From Limimonas halophila (lineage in GTDB: Bacteria; Pseudomonadota; Alphaproteobacteria; Kiloniellales; Rhodovibrionaceae): 64,000 nt of DNA. Positions 1 to 11,339 of this stretch are shown piece after piece (position 1 is the stretch's first letter; each line of letters begins with the position of its first letter). The notes under the pieces are model-generated. The model searched no databases. It was not told where the DNA came from and worked only from the letters and a program-made list of their open reading frames with translations. Both the position numbers and the translations under genes were made by a program. The stretch is from positions 310,001 to 374,000 of the forward strand of contig NZ_FNCE01000001.1 of assembly GCF_900100655.1 (NCBI RefSeq), read 5' to 3'.

Positions 1-2
1 CG

Positions 3-1181
3 GTGCTGGTGCACCGCCATTTCCGCCACCTGGAGCGGCTGCGCGGCTGCGTGGTCACGATGGCGGGCGATCCCGACGCCGTGCCCCCGCGCTTCCAGTT
101 TTCCAACGAAACGGAACTGGCCAGTTTCTGGGAATCCCTTGGCGACCTGGCCGGGCGCTACGCCGCCTGGCGCGCGCGGCCGGACATGCGGCTGCGCGCC
201 GTGCTGGGCGCGGTGTCGGAGCCCATCGTGGTCGTCACCGACAGCGGGCAGGTCAGCCTTGTCAACGGCCCCGCGCGCTCGCTCTTGGGCGGCGAGCGGG
301 TCAAGGTCGGCACCTCGGTGTTCGCCGCCCTGGTCCGCCGGCCCGTGATCCGCGCCATTCGCCGGGCGCGCATGCAGGGCGCGCCGCTCAGCACCGAGCT
401 GCGCATGGTGGAAGGGTTGCGGGTGCAGACGCGCGTAACGCCCTTGGTCGAGCACGGCGGCGCGGTGCTCTCCTTCGTCGCGGAGGCGGTGGAGACCAGC
501 GCGCAGGAGCTGGAGGACGACCTGGAGCTGCACGACCGGCCCCCCGCCGCCGAAGCACCCGACCGGGACACGCGCCTGGACAGCCTGCCGGCCACCGTGA
601 TCGACACCGAAACGACCGGGCTGGACGTGAAGGAAGCCCGCATCGTGTCCGTCGGCGGCATCCGGGTGCATGGCGAGCAGCTGTACCGCGCCGCCATGAT
701 GGACCGCTTGGTGCGCCCGGAGGTGCCCATTCCGCCCCACTCCACGGCCGTCCACGGCATTACCGACGACATGGTGATCGATGCGCCGGCGGCGCCGACC
801 GTGATCGCGGAACTGCGCCGGCTGGCCGGGGGCACGGTGTGGATCGGCCACAACATCGGCTTCGACATCGAGGTCGTCCGCCGCGAGTGCGAGCGCAACG
901 GCATCGACTGGACGCCGCCCTACGCGCTGGACACGCTCTTGCTGTCGGCCGCGGCGATGCCCGACCACGACGACTTCCGCCTGGAAAAGCTGGCGGATCT
1001 GTTCGGGATCGAGGTGCAGGGCCGCCACACCGCCCTGGGCGACGTGCTGGTGACGGCGCAGCTCTACCAGCGGCTGCTGCCCATGCTGCGCGATCTGGGC
1101 ATCACCACGCTCGGCGGCGCCATCGAGCTGCAGGAGCGCCGCGCCGAAATCCGCGCCGCGCAGCGGCGGGAAGGGTACTGA
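3..1181 (+). CDS. DnaQ-like 3'-5' exonuclease with PAS-like N-terminal region (5' partial)
   Basis: The reading frame is open to the left edge, so the true start lies upstream; the GTG at base 3 is only the first in-window candidate. Residues about 65-165 look like a PAS-type sensory fold. Residues 197-365 form an RNase T/DnaQ DEDDh exonuclease domain: Asp201 and Glu203 in VIDTETTGLD, Asp288 in IGHNIGFDIE, and His342/Asp347 in RHTALGDV. All five expected catalytic residues are present, so it should cleave DNA or RNA 3' to 5'. It is not the replicative epsilon subunit by architecture; related PAS-exonuclease proteins often follow CBS/nucleotidyltransferase genes, which would lie outside the window. 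The next gene, ettA, is about 170 bases downstream. Confidence 0.85.
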   Translation: MLVHRHFRHLERLRGCVVTMAGDPDAVPPRFQFSNETELASFWESLGDLAGRYAAWRARPDMRLRAVLGAVSEPIVVVTDSGQVSLVNGPARSLLGGERVKVGTSVFAALVRRPVIRAIRRARMQGAPLSTELRMVEGLRVQTRVTPLVEHGGAVLSFVAEAVETSAQELEDDLELHDRPPAAEAPDRDTRLDSLPATVIDTETTGLDVKEARIVSVGGIRVHGEQLYRAAMMDRLVRPEVPIPPHSTAVHGITDDMVIDAPAAPTVIAELRRLAGGTVWIGHNIGFDIEVVRRECERNGIDWTPPYALDTLLLSAAAMPDHDDFRLEKLADLFGIEVQGRHTALGDVLVTAQLYQRLLPMLRDLGITTLGGAIELQERRAEIRAAQRREGY

Positions 1182-1352
1182 CTGCGGCCGCCCACCGGCT
1201 TTGCGTTCGCGCGCCGGCGTTGCTAGAACACCGCAACCTCCACGACAGGGCGGAACGACGGATCGTCGCCGGCGCCGGCCCGCGCACGGCAGCCGCCCGG
1301 GATGGTCCGTGGGTGTACAGTGAAGACCACGCGAGCGAGGGCGACAGCGCCG

Positions 1353-3041
<1,689 letters not shown>

Positions 3042-3055
3042 ACGCGCGGCGCTTC

Positions 3056-3106
3056 AAAAAGTGGCCTCGCCCTGCGCATTCGATGGCGGCATGCGCGGGG
3101 CGAGGC
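3056..3106 (-). terminator. intrinsic terminator on the minus strand
   Basis: A near-perfect 16-bp stem (3064-3079 with 3091-3106, one G-U wobble) is followed, reading on the minus strand, by a run of five T (complement of 3056-3060). It would end transcription coming from mlaAC on the minus strand. On the plus strand the same hairpin follows ettA but lacks a T run, so it is a weaker stop in that direction. Confidence 0.6.
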
Positions 3107-3134
3107 AACGCGTGCTGTTGATCGCGGGGTGCGC

Positions 3135-3375
3135 TAGAGCAAATCGCCGTTAAGTGGAATCACTTTATTCAGGGTGTCACGCCCACACCACCGTGGCCGT
3201 CCCCGCCTGATTCCACTTGCTCGTGCGTGGACAGCCGGAAGGCTACCACGCCAAAGGTGTGGGACTGACGTGTCGCGCGCCGCAGGCGCCGTAACTGCTC
3301 GCACAGGAAAAACAGGAACCTATCACGAGGCTTCCAGCTCTCTCGGCGAACACGATTTCACGCACGATACTCTAA
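3135..3375. repeat. dispersed intergenic repeat, copy 1 (long form)
   Basis: This segment starts with TAGAGCAAATCGCCG and ends with GATACTCTAA, and is related to a second copy at 19113-19255. Both contain an inverted pair: here AAGTGGAATCA at 3152-3162 with TGATTCCACTT at 3208-3218. They also share TTGCTCGTGCGTG and CTGCTCGCAC.GGAAAAAC blocks in the same order. Copy 1 is longer because about 45 bases sit inside the hairpin loop and more after it. It fills most of the 407-base gap between ettA and mlaC; no convincing gene is present there. Confidence 0.7.
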
Positions 3376-3448
3376 GCTCGACGTGCCGTGATGCGGTGAA
3401 AACGGATCGTGCCGCATCCGTCGAACCGGCCCGCTCCGTGCTTTGATT

Positions 3449-4093
3449 TCAGCTGTCGCCCTTGGTGCCGTCGCGCTCCAGGGCCTTCTGCATCCTGTCG
3501 ATCAGGGCAGCGACACTGCCGTTGTTGCGCTGAATGACGGAGTTGTACTCGCCGCGCAGGGTAATCGCCATGCTCACGCCTTCGGCCTTGACGTCGACGA
3601 TGGCGAACTCCCCGTCCTTGTGCCGAACGCGCCAATTGGCGGTCACCATGTTGCCGCTGGTGGGGTCCTTGATGCGCGTGGTGACGCGGTAGAGGCTCGG
3701 GTTGCTCGGATCGGGCTTGCCTTCCAGCACCTTGAAGTCGTCCGTGCCGTAGTTGGTGAACATCGGCACGAAGCGCTCGGCGAGGACGCGCTTGAAGGTC
3801 GCACGGAAGGTCTTTTGTTCCTCTTCCGAGGCCACGCGCCAATAGCGCCCGAGGACGAAGCGGCTGATCGCCTCCATGGCGAAGCCTTCGTCGAGCATAT
3901 TAAGGAAGCGCTTTTCGCGCTGCTCTTCGGAAAGCTCGGTGTCGCTGAGCTTCGCGATGGCGCGATCGCCCAGATCCTGCACGAAACTGGCCGCCGCATC
4001 CGGGGAGGCCGCGCGTGCCGTGCCGGCCGTCGCCAGCCCGGCGGCCAGCGCCAGGGCAAGAACCGGGTTGATAAGGGAGCGCAGACGCGACAT
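3449..4093 (-). CDS. mlaC: MlaC-type periplasmic phospholipid-binding protein
   Basis: Member of the MlaC/Ttg2D (tolerance to organic solvents) family, 214 residues. MlaC shuttles phospholipids between the outer-membrane lipoprotein MlaA and the inner-membrane MlaFEDB transporter, keeping the outer leaflet asymmetric. A Sec signal peptide (MSRLRSLINPVLALAL, cleavage near ARA-AS) is followed by the alpha/beta lipid-binding fold. The ATG at 4093 is preceded by AAGGAGAGGCCCC, a good ribosome site, so the upstream in-frame ATG is ignored. It lies 23 bases after mlaA in the same direction, so the two are surely cotranscribed; mlaFED are not in this window. Confidence 0.9.
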   Translation of the reverse strand: MSRLRSLINPVLALALAAGLATAGTARAASPDAAASFVQDLGDRAIAKLSDTELSEEQREKRFLNMLDEGFAMEAISRFVLGRYWRVASEEEQKTFRATFKRVLAERFVPMFTNYGTDDFKVLEGKPDPSNPSLYRVTTRIKDPTSGNMVTANWRVRHKDGEFAIVDVKAEGVSMAITLRGEYNSVIQRNNGSVAALIDRMQKALERDGTKGDS

Positions 4094-4116
4094 GGGGCCT
4101 CTCCTTGGGCGTGGCG

Positions 4117-4890
4117 TCACCGGGTGCTGACGATCGTTTCCTCGGTGGTCGCGATGTCCGGTCCGGCGTCGAGCGTGTTGTCAATTTTCATCTGGCGGCG
4201 CTGGTAGTACAAGCTGCGCATTCGTGCGTAGAAGTCTACCGAATCGCGTTCCAGCTCCTCCAGCTTGCCCAACGCGGCGTGGCGCTGGCGCACGCCGTCG
4301 ACGCCGAGGGTCGTCAGCGAAAACGTGGTGGTGCCGTCCACGTACGTCCACGGGGTCAGGAAGATATCGGCGACGATTCCCACACCGTCGCGCGCGGACG
4401 ACGGCCCGAAGATGGGCAGGACGAGGTAGAAGCCGTCGTCGACCCCGTGCACGGCCATGGTCTGGCCGAAGTCCTCCTGGTGGTAGGGATGGCGCTTCGG
4501 CACCAGGTCGCCGGTGCCGAGCGTGAAGGTGTTCACGAACAGCCGCGTGGCGCTGTCTCCGGCACGCTCCCATTCGCCCTGGGCAAGGTCGTTCACCAGG
4601 ATGACCGGCAGGGAGATATGGTTGAGAACGTTCCCGATGATGTTGCGGAAGCCTTCGGGAATCTGGTCGTAGCCCTGGGCGGCGGGCTTGAGCAGCACGG
4701 TGTCCACGGCCCGGTTGAACTGGAAGATGCCGCGGTTGACCTCTTCCAGCGGGTCGTTGGGCTGGTCATACTGGAACAGCGCCGCTTCCTCGGACTCCGG
4801 CTCCTGACTGGCACAGGCCGTGAGGCCGAGCGCCAGCACGGCGACGGCACCGAGGCTACGTGCGAGATGTCCTGCGCGGCGTGCCCGCAT
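4117..4890 (-). CDS. mlaA: MlaA/VacJ outer-membrane lipoprotein
   Basis: VacJ/MlaA lipoprotein, 257 residues, that removes mislocalised phospholipids from the outer leaflet of the outer membrane and hands them to MlaC. The signal peptide ends in a lipobox LTAC, giving a lipidated Cys about 26 residues in. Family hallmarks include NDPLEEVNRGIFQFN, the central FGPSSARDGVG region and the ring-forming amphipathic helices. The ATG at 4890 has GGAAGGGGAGACGCC upstream, so the longer frame is rejected. Operon with mlaC immediately downstream. Upstream lies a gene-free 380-base stretch before the divergent tRNA gene. Confidence 0.92.
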   Translation of the reverse strand: MRARRAGHLARSLGAVAVLALGLTACASQEPESEEAALFQYDQPNDPLEEVNRGIFQFNRAVDTVLLKPAAQGYDQIPEGFRNIIGNVLNHISLPVILVNDLAQGEWERAGDSATRLFVNTFTLGTGDLVPKRHPYHQEDFGQTMAVHGVDDGFYLVLPIFGPSSARDGVGIVADIFLTPWTYVDGTTTFSLTTLGVDGVRQRHAALGKLEELERDSVDFYARMRSLYYQRRQMKIDNTLDAGPDIATTEETIVSTR

Positions 4891-5229
4891 GGCGTCTCCC
4901 CTTCCGCCGCATCCGGGATGGCTATCGTGGCTGACGGGTGCGCGTGGATGGGCGTTGGCGTGCCGGACCGGACCCCGATTGCGGGCCCGCCGCGGCGGAT
5001 GCCGTTCCCCCTGGTGCACGATGTGCACGGCGCCGGGAGGTTGGCAAGGCCGCGTGGCACAGCAAAGTCACGCCCGGTCACACCACTGCCAGCTGCCCGC
5101 GAGGGTGGCGGCCCTTTGCGGCATGGGCGTGGCGCCGGTTTGGTGCCCGGCTGACGCCATCATTCGATCAGCCTTGACGCAGACGCCGTGGTGACTAGCT
5201 GTGGACGTGTAAACGCTGTTTTGAAGCGG
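4891..5229. other. intergenic region upstream of mlaA
   Basis: No credible gene is seen. The only structure noted is the double palindromic hexamer GTGCACGATGTGCAC at 5014-5028, about 125 bases upstream of the mlaA start, which could be an operator but has no supporting context. Confidence 0.4.
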
Positions 5230-5258
5230 TTGCACACCGCCGCCACGGCGGTTATAGA
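5230..5258 (+). promoter_or_regulatory. sigma-70-type promoter of tRNA-Pro
   Basis: TTGCAC at 5230-5235 and TATAGA at 5253-5258 are separated by 17 bases, and the -10 element ends 12 bases before the mature tRNA. Spacing and position fit a housekeeping promoter whose transcript starts just upstream of the tRNA. Confidence 0.55.
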
Positions 5259-5270
5259 CGGCCTCGCTGT

Positions 5271-5347
5271 CGGGGAGTAGCTCAGCCTGGTAGAGCGCCG
5301 CCTTCGGGAGGCGGAGGTCGTTGGTTCGAATCCAGTCTCCCCGACCA
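5271..5347 (+). tRNA. tRNA-Pro (anticodon CGG)
   Basis: Complete cloverleaf of 77 bases with encoded CCA. The acceptor arm CGGGGAG pairs with CTCCCCG, discriminator A5344, CCA at 5345-5347. The D stem is GCTC/GAGC, the anticodon stem CCGCC/GGCGG encloses TTCGGGA with anticodon CGG at 5305-5307, and the T loop is TTCGAATC. It reads the proline codon CCG, abundant in this GC-rich genome. It has its own promoter and terminator and no flanking integrase or duplicated 3' end, so it does not look like an occupied attachment site. Confidence 0.97.
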
Positions 5348-5362
5348 TTTTGCTGACACGCG

Positions 5363-5395
5363 AACGGGCCGGTCCCCAGCGGACCGGCCCGTTTT
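5363..5395 (+). terminator. intrinsic terminator after tRNA-Pro
   Basis: A perfect 13-bp stem (AACGGGCCGGTCC at 5363-5375 with its complement at 5381-5393), a five-base loop and a short T run place a terminator 16 bases after the tRNA CCA. It also separates the tRNA from the convergent TPR gene. Confidence 0.8.
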
Positions 5396-5428
5396 CGTGC
5401 GGGCGTGGTTGCGGTGGTGGTGATAGCT

Positions 5429-6319
5429 TTACGCGTCCGGCACGAGCGTTTTCGGCTCGCCGGCGGGCGCGTCGTCGGGCGCGGTTCCGGATTGGGTCTC
5501 GGGGGCCGGCGCCGGTTCCGTGCTCGGCGTCTGCGGCGTGGCGGTTTCGCGCAGGCTGCGCAGGACGCGGTAGTAGTCCAGATTCGTTTCCACGCCCTCG
5601 CGCGAGAGGTCCTGGCCGGCAACGCGGGCGGCTTCCTTCATCCGTCCCGCAAGGCCGTAGACGAGAGCCAGGTTCTGGCGCGCCCGCGGCGGCGCGGTGG
5701 GGTCCTGCGTGAGCTTTTCCAGCACGCGGATGCCGCGCTTCGGCTTCCCGCCCAGGGCGAGCGAGAGGCCGAGGTTGTTGCGCAGCGCCGTGTTGTCGGG
5801 CGCGCGCTTGAGGCCGGCGCGGTACGCCATCTGCGCCGCGGTGTGGCGGCCCTGCAGGTCCAGCGCGACGCCCTTGCCCAGGTAGGGGCGGTGGTCGCCT
5901 TCCCCCGCCGCGATGAGCTTGTCGAAGGCGCGGATTGCGGCCTGGGGGCGGTCGTCCGCCAGCAGCGCCTTGCCGAGCCCGTAGCGCGCGTCGGCCGACT
6001 CCGCGAGCCGCTCCGTCGCTGCCTTGTACGCCTTCACCGCCTGTTTCGTGCGGCCGAGCGCGTAGGCGGTGCGGCCCAGTCCCAGCCGCGCCTTGCCGGC
6101 GTCGGGATAGCTCGTGACGGCGCGCTCGTAGATGTCGGCCGCCGCGCCGAGGTTGCCGCCGGACTCGCTCTTGCGGGCGAGGCGCATCAGCTCGGCGAGG
6201 CTGGGCGTGGTCTCGGTCGTGGAGTGCGGGGCCGTGCCCGGCCTGGGCGCGCATCCCGCCACCAGCAGCACCGCTGCGGCCATACCGGCCAGTTTGCGTC
6301 CGCGCCGTCCTGACACCAT
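5429..6319 (-). CDS. TPR-repeat lipoprotein (TadD-like)
   Basis: Protein of 296 residues with a lipoprotein signal peptide (AAAVLLVAGC; Cys about residue 23) followed by tandem tetratricopeptide repeats covering roughly residues 38-235, for example YERAVTSYPDAGKARLGLGR and YRAGLKRAPDNTALRNNLGL, and a Pro/Ala/Thr-rich tail. TPR lipoproteins of this layout act as scaffolds or pilotins; TadD of Flp/Tad pili is the closest well-known type. No tad genes adjoin it, so the pilus role is only a possibility. It converges with the tRNA terminator. Confidence 0.8.
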   Translation of the reverse strand: MVSGRRGRKLAGMAAAVLLVAGCAPRPGTAPHSTTETTPSLAELMRLARKSESGGNLGAAADIYERAVTSYPDAGKARLGLGRTAYALGRTKQAVKAYKAATERLAESADARYGLGKALLADDRPQAAIRAFDKLIAAGEGDHRPYLGKGVALDLQGRHTAAQMAYRAGLKRAPDNTALRNNLGLSLALGGKPKRGIRVLEKLTQDPTAPPRARQNLALVYGLAGRMKEAARVAGQDLSREGVETNLDYYRVLRSLRETATPQTPSTEPAPAPETQSGTAPDDAPAGEPKTLVPDA

Positions 6320-6705
6320 GCCTGCATTCCTTCTGTCATCGGCTCCGGAACCGCCCGGTCCAGGCTACCACCATCGGAGCACGGCACCCCTGGGCGCAAC
6401 AGGCGCACCGGGTTGGGCGTGTGGACGCCCCGGTCGCGGCCAGTCCCGCCGCCGGCTCGATCGTTCGGGTTTTACAGAGAGTTGTGCGATCGCGCGTGGG
6501 ACCGAGCGCAAATGACGCGAAAAAGTCACAGAACGAAAACAGCGGAATAACCTATTCAAGATTCAGTTAAAAAATTTCACGGCATGTATGTTTATCACTG
6601 AGAGAAGTGAAGACATCGATTCGATACATGGATTCAGGAACGCGACCGCTGTTAAAATGGTACCTCGATTGGACAGGCGAAGCGACCGGGTGGAGTGCCC
6701 GTGGC
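6320..6705. other. intergenic region with AT-rich core
   Basis: Between the TPR lipoprotein start and the small plus-strand gene. Bases about 6530-6660 are markedly AT-richer than their surroundings (for example GTTAAAAAATTTCAC near 6566), as expected for divergent promoters. I see no conserved gene or RNA here. Confidence 0.4.
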
Positions 6706-6894
6706 ATGGAACGGTTCGTAACACTGCTGGCTGCCGCCTACCTGCTCGGGGTCGTCGCCGCCGGGATGCACCACGGCATCGGCATGAGCGACCGCGGCTG
6801 GCCGGTGCACCGCGTGGTGGCGCCCTCGCTGGCGCACGGACTCGCGTGGCCGGTCGAGGCCGGGCAGGCGCTGGAGGGCTGGTTGACGGTTTAA
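6706..6894 (+). CDS. small hypothetical membrane-associated protein
   Basis: Possible 62-residue protein beginning MERFVTLLAAAYLLGVVAAG, that is one hydrophobic N-terminal segment, followed by a short amphipathic C-terminal half with His and Trp residues. The frame could start further upstream (GTG at 6607), but the hydrophobic segment sits directly after the ATG at 6706. Its TAA stop overlaps the stop of the convergent DUF488 gene (6891-6893 on the other strand). I do not recognise a family; it may also be a chance open frame. Confidence 0.4.
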   Translation: MERFVTLLAAAYLLGVVAAGMHHGIGMSDRGWPVHRVVAPSLAHGLAWPVEAGQALEGWLTV

Positions 6895-7469
6895 CCGGCC
6901 GGGCGCTCGCCGGTCATGCGTGCGGCGAGTTCGGCATAGGCGCGTTCCACCGCGTCGTCGCGGGGCGCGAACAATTCGCCCTGGTCGCCCAGCAGCTCGG
7001 CCACCAGGCGCGCGTCCAGCGACGCCTGCGGCTCCACGCTGCCGTCGGCAAGGATGTGCCGCAACGCGACTCCGGGGCGTGTGCGGAGCTGGCGGGCGAT
7101 CAGGGCCGTGCGGTGACACTGCACCGGGTCGCGCTCGGCGCACATCAGCGCGGGCCGGTGCGCGGCGGCGAGATCGACCACGGCATCGAGGGCGTCGTGG
7201 AAATCCCGGCGCCGGGCGATTTCGGCGAAGGTCGCGGCGTCCGAGCGCTTGCCCACACCGCCCAGGGTGTCGCCCATCCAGCGGTAGCCGATGTCGTGCT
7301 CGGGCAGGGAGCGCTCCAGCGCCCGCTTGCGGTACTGCGGGAAACGCCCCGAATGCGGCACCGCGCGCACGTCCACCACGACCTCGATCCCGTGATGCCC
7401 GAGCAGCGCCAGGAGGTCCCCGAGGTCGTGGTTGCTGTGGCCGAGGGTGTGGATGACCGCGTCCGTCAT
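6891..7469 (-). CDS. DUF488 domain protein
   Basis: Protein of 192 residues of the DUF488 family, small cytosolic proteins of unknown function that carry conserved Cys, His and Arg residues. Visible features are the N-terminal HTLGHSN, VVDVRAVPHSGRFPQYRK, and CAERDPVQCHRTALIA, the last being the family's conserved cysteine/histidine signature. A longer frame continues upstream, but the family starts at the ATG at 7469 (MTDAVIHTLGHSN). It sits 34 bases downstream of the ThiE-like gene in the same direction, so the two probably share a transcript. Confidence 0.85.
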   Translation of the reverse strand: MTDAVIHTLGHSNHDLGDLLALLGHHGIEVVVDVRAVPHSGRFPQYRKRALERSLPEHDIGYRWMGDTLGGVGKRSDAATFAEIARRRDFHDALDAVVDLAAAHRPALMCAERDPVQCHRTALIARQLRTRPGVALRHILADGSVEPQASLDARLVAELLGDQGELFAPRDDAVERAYAELAARMTGERPAG

Positions 7470-7503
7470 GGGCCCGTGCTCGCGCCGTGACCGCGGAAAG
7501 CGA

Positions 7504-8094
7504 TCAGATGAGCGTGTCGAGCCCGGCCTGGGCGCGCGCCACGGCGGCGGCCGGGCCCTCGGGGTCGTCCCAGACGCCGGCGCCGAGGGCGACGAAATCC
7601 GCGCCCGCCTGGGCCAGCCGGCCCGCGTCGTCGGGCGTGCAGCCGCCCATGGCGACACAGGGCACCGTCATCATCAGTTGCCACCAGCGCAATGCCTCGG
7701 GGTCGGCTGGGCCGTCGGGGGCGTCCTCGGTGCCGGCGAAGGCCACGTAGTCGGCCCCGGCTTCCCCGACGACCATGGCGGTGTGGCGCGAGCGCCCGCA
7801 CTGCACGCCGACGATGCCGTCGCCGCCCAGGGCGTCGCGCGTCTTTTTCACCGGGGCCTCGCCGTTGAGGTGGACGCCGTCGGCACCGAGCGCGCGGGCG
7901 AGGGTGGGATCGTCCGCCACCAGCACGGCCACGCCGCGCGCCTGCGCCGCCTCGACCAGCTGGCGCGCGTCGCGGCCGGCGTCGGTGAGCAGCACACAGG
8001 CGACGTCGCCGGCTTCCACGGCCGCGGCGAGCTGCTCGGCCGGCGTGGTTCCGGGGACGATGAGGTAGAGGCGGGGATCGGGCGCTTGGCTCAT
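7504..8094 (-). CDS. divergent thiamine-phosphate-synthase-like (ThiE fold) protein
   Basis: Protein of 196 residues with the TIM-barrel layout of ThiE, which joins the thiamine pyrimidine and thiazole phosphates. Recognisable family positions are DGVHLNG (normally DGVHLGQ), GVQCGRSRH (normally GVS.H), ADYVAFAG (normally ADY.GFGP with a following T-x-T-K) and VPCVAMGGC (normally P.VAIGGI). The diphosphate-binding Thr-rich loop and the Gln-Asp pair of true ThiE are not seen, so catalysis in the standard reaction is doubtful. Such degenerate ThiE/TenI relatives are common beside a bona fide ThiE encoded elsewhere. It lies between acs and DUF488, after the acs terminator. Confidence 0.75.
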   Translation of the reverse strand: MSQAPDPRLYLIVPGTTPAEQLAAAVEAGDVACVLLTDAGRDARQLVEAAQARGVAVLVADDPTLARALGADGVHLNGEAPVKKTRDALGGDGIVGVQCGRSRHTAMVVGEAGADYVAFAGTEDAPDGPADPEALRWWQLMMTVPCVAMGGCTPDDAGRLAQAGADFVALGAGVWDDPEGPAAAVARAQAGLDTLI

Positions 8095-8174
8095 GGTTCC
8101 GGGGACCTAATCGGGCACGACCGCACGATCAACGCCAGCGCACGCACGTCGACCCTAAAAATGCGGTGGCCATG

Positions 8175-8209
8175 AAAAAGGGCCGGCGCGGGCGAACCCG
8201 CACCGGCCC
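8175..8209 (-). terminator. intrinsic terminator of acs
   Basis: On the minus strand a 13-position stem with one mismatch (8197-8209 with 8180-8192, loop of four) is followed directly by five T (complement of 8175-8179). It lies 51 bases beyond the acs stop codon and before the ThiE-like start. Confidence 0.85.
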
Positions 8210-8260
8210 GGGATGGGCGATCGTCGTGCAAGGGGTTGGACCGGAGCCCAGCAGCCCGGC

Positions 8261-10204
<1,944 letters not shown>

Positions 10205-10337
10205 GGTGGTGTCGCCCTCCCTGTTTGCGCGGCCGGGGCACGCTCGCGCGGTCGGCCGTGGGGTGTTTTGCCCACGATATCGGAACCGGTGCCGCGATGC
10301 ACAACCCGGGCGGCGCGCGGTGTGGGTGTGGACGCCG

Positions 10338-10751
10338 TCAGGCGTCGGTTTCGCCCAGCTCGCAGATGACGCGCCAGGCGTCCTCGCTGATGGGCATGAC
10401 GGAGAGCCGCGGCTGGCGAATGAGCGGCAGGTCCTGAAGGCGCGGATCCGCCTTCATCTCCTTCAGCGACACCGGCCGGTTCATGGGCTTGATCGCCTTC
10501 ACGTCGACCATGCCGAAGCGCCCGGCGGGGTCGGTCGGATCGGGATAGTATTCCCGCACCACCTCGACGATGCCGACGACCTTCTTCTGGTTGACGGAGT
10601 GGTAGAAGAAGGCGCGGTCCCCCACGCGCATCGCCTTGAGATTGTTGGACGCCTGATTGTTGCGCACGCCGTCCCATTCGGCCACGCTGTCGCGCACCTG
10701 ATCGTCCCAGGACCAGGTGCCCGGCTCGGACTTCATCAGCCAGTACGCCAT
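10338..10751 (-). CDS. EVE domain protein
   Basis: Single-domain EVE/PUA-like protein of 137 residues. EVE domains bind modified bases in RNA or DNA; the cellular role of stand-alone bacterial copies is unsettled. The start [15 protein letters not shown], the [15 protein letters not shown] block and GDRAFFYHS are hallmark segments. The ATG at 10751 is chosen because homologues start at this motif, dropping a 17-residue extension. It lies 60 bases downstream of the YciI gene and about 130 upstream of acs, all on the minus strand. Confidence 0.9.
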   Translation of the reverse strand: MAYWLMKSEPGTWSWDDQVRDSVAEWDGVRNNQASNNLKAMRVGDRAFFYHSVNQKKVVGIVEVVREYYPDPTDPAGRFGMVDVKAIKPMNRPVSLKEMKADPRLQDLPLIRQPRLSVMPISEDAWRVICELGETDA

Positions 10752-10811
10752 GTCGCTCGTGTCGTGCCTCGCTCGCGCGGTCGGTGTCGTGGTCGATCTC
10801 ATTCGGCGGGG

Positions 10812-11093
10812 TTACGGAAGCACCTGCTTCCACGGCTTGATCTCCACGCGCGCGAACAGACCCGCCTTGTTGTAGGGGTCGCCCTCGGCGAACGCCTCGG
10901 CCGACGCCTGATCCGGGAACTCCATCAGCAACAGGCTGCCCGCCGGGCCGCCACCCTGGTCATCGGCCAGCAGCGGCCCGGCGGCGTGGATCTTGTCGCG
11001 ATGGTCGTTGAGATAGGCGAGGTGGGCGTCGCGATTGTCCTGGCGGATGGCCGCGCTGTCCGCCTTGTCCACGCAGTGGATCATGAAAAGCAT
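10812..11093 (-). CDS. YciI-like protein
   Basis: Protein of 93 residues of the YciI/YCII family (dimeric alpha-beta barrel). It begins MLFMIHCVDK and carries the HLAYLNDHRDKI segment, the AGPLL turn and the DPYNKAGLFARVEIKPW C-terminal strand typical of the fold. The family's His-Asp pair is thought to be catalytic or ligand-binding, but no general function is established. GGGGAGGCACCG precedes the ATG at 11093, whereas the longer upstream frame has no such support. It is the first gene of the minus-strand run YciI-EVE, divergent from the fasciclin cluster. Confidence 0.88.
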   Translation of the reverse strand: MLFMIHCVDKADSAAIRQDNRDAHLAYLNDHRDKIHAAGPLLADDQGGGPAGSLLLMEFPDQASAEAFAEGDPYNKAGLFARVEIKPWKQVLP

Positions 11094-11339
11094 CGGTGCC
11101 TCCCCGTTCGTTCTGGCGGGGAGGCTAGCCCACCCGGGCGGAGACGACCAAGCCCCGGACGGTGCGCCGGATCGTCCGAATGACCCCGTGCAGCTTCTTC
11201 GTTCCAGTCGCAGCCTGCCCCCAGGGCGACGGGTGACGCGGCAGGATTCCGGGGTAACCCCAATGCGCCTGTCGTTGCGGCCATCCGTTCCGTGCGGGCG
11301 GACGTAGATAGAGCATTGCTGCAACAGGAGGCGAGCGAG

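Noticed and set aside
158-904. Long open frame antisense to the exonuclease gene
   Set aside because: Composition is a shadow of the high-GC coding strand, without ribosome site or recognisable domain.
3174-3446. Possible 90-residue gene in the ettA-mlaC gap
   Set aside because: It lies mostly within the dispersed repeat, has no ribosome site and no protein-like composition.
5271-5347. tRNA-Pro as attachment site of an integrated element
   Set aside because: No integrase gene, no duplicated 3' end and ordinary core genes on both sides.
8095-8260. Thiamine (TPP) riboswitch upstream of the ThiE-like gene
   Set aside because: The region contains the acs terminator but not the conserved CTGAGA and ACC(T)GA elements of the TPP aptamer.
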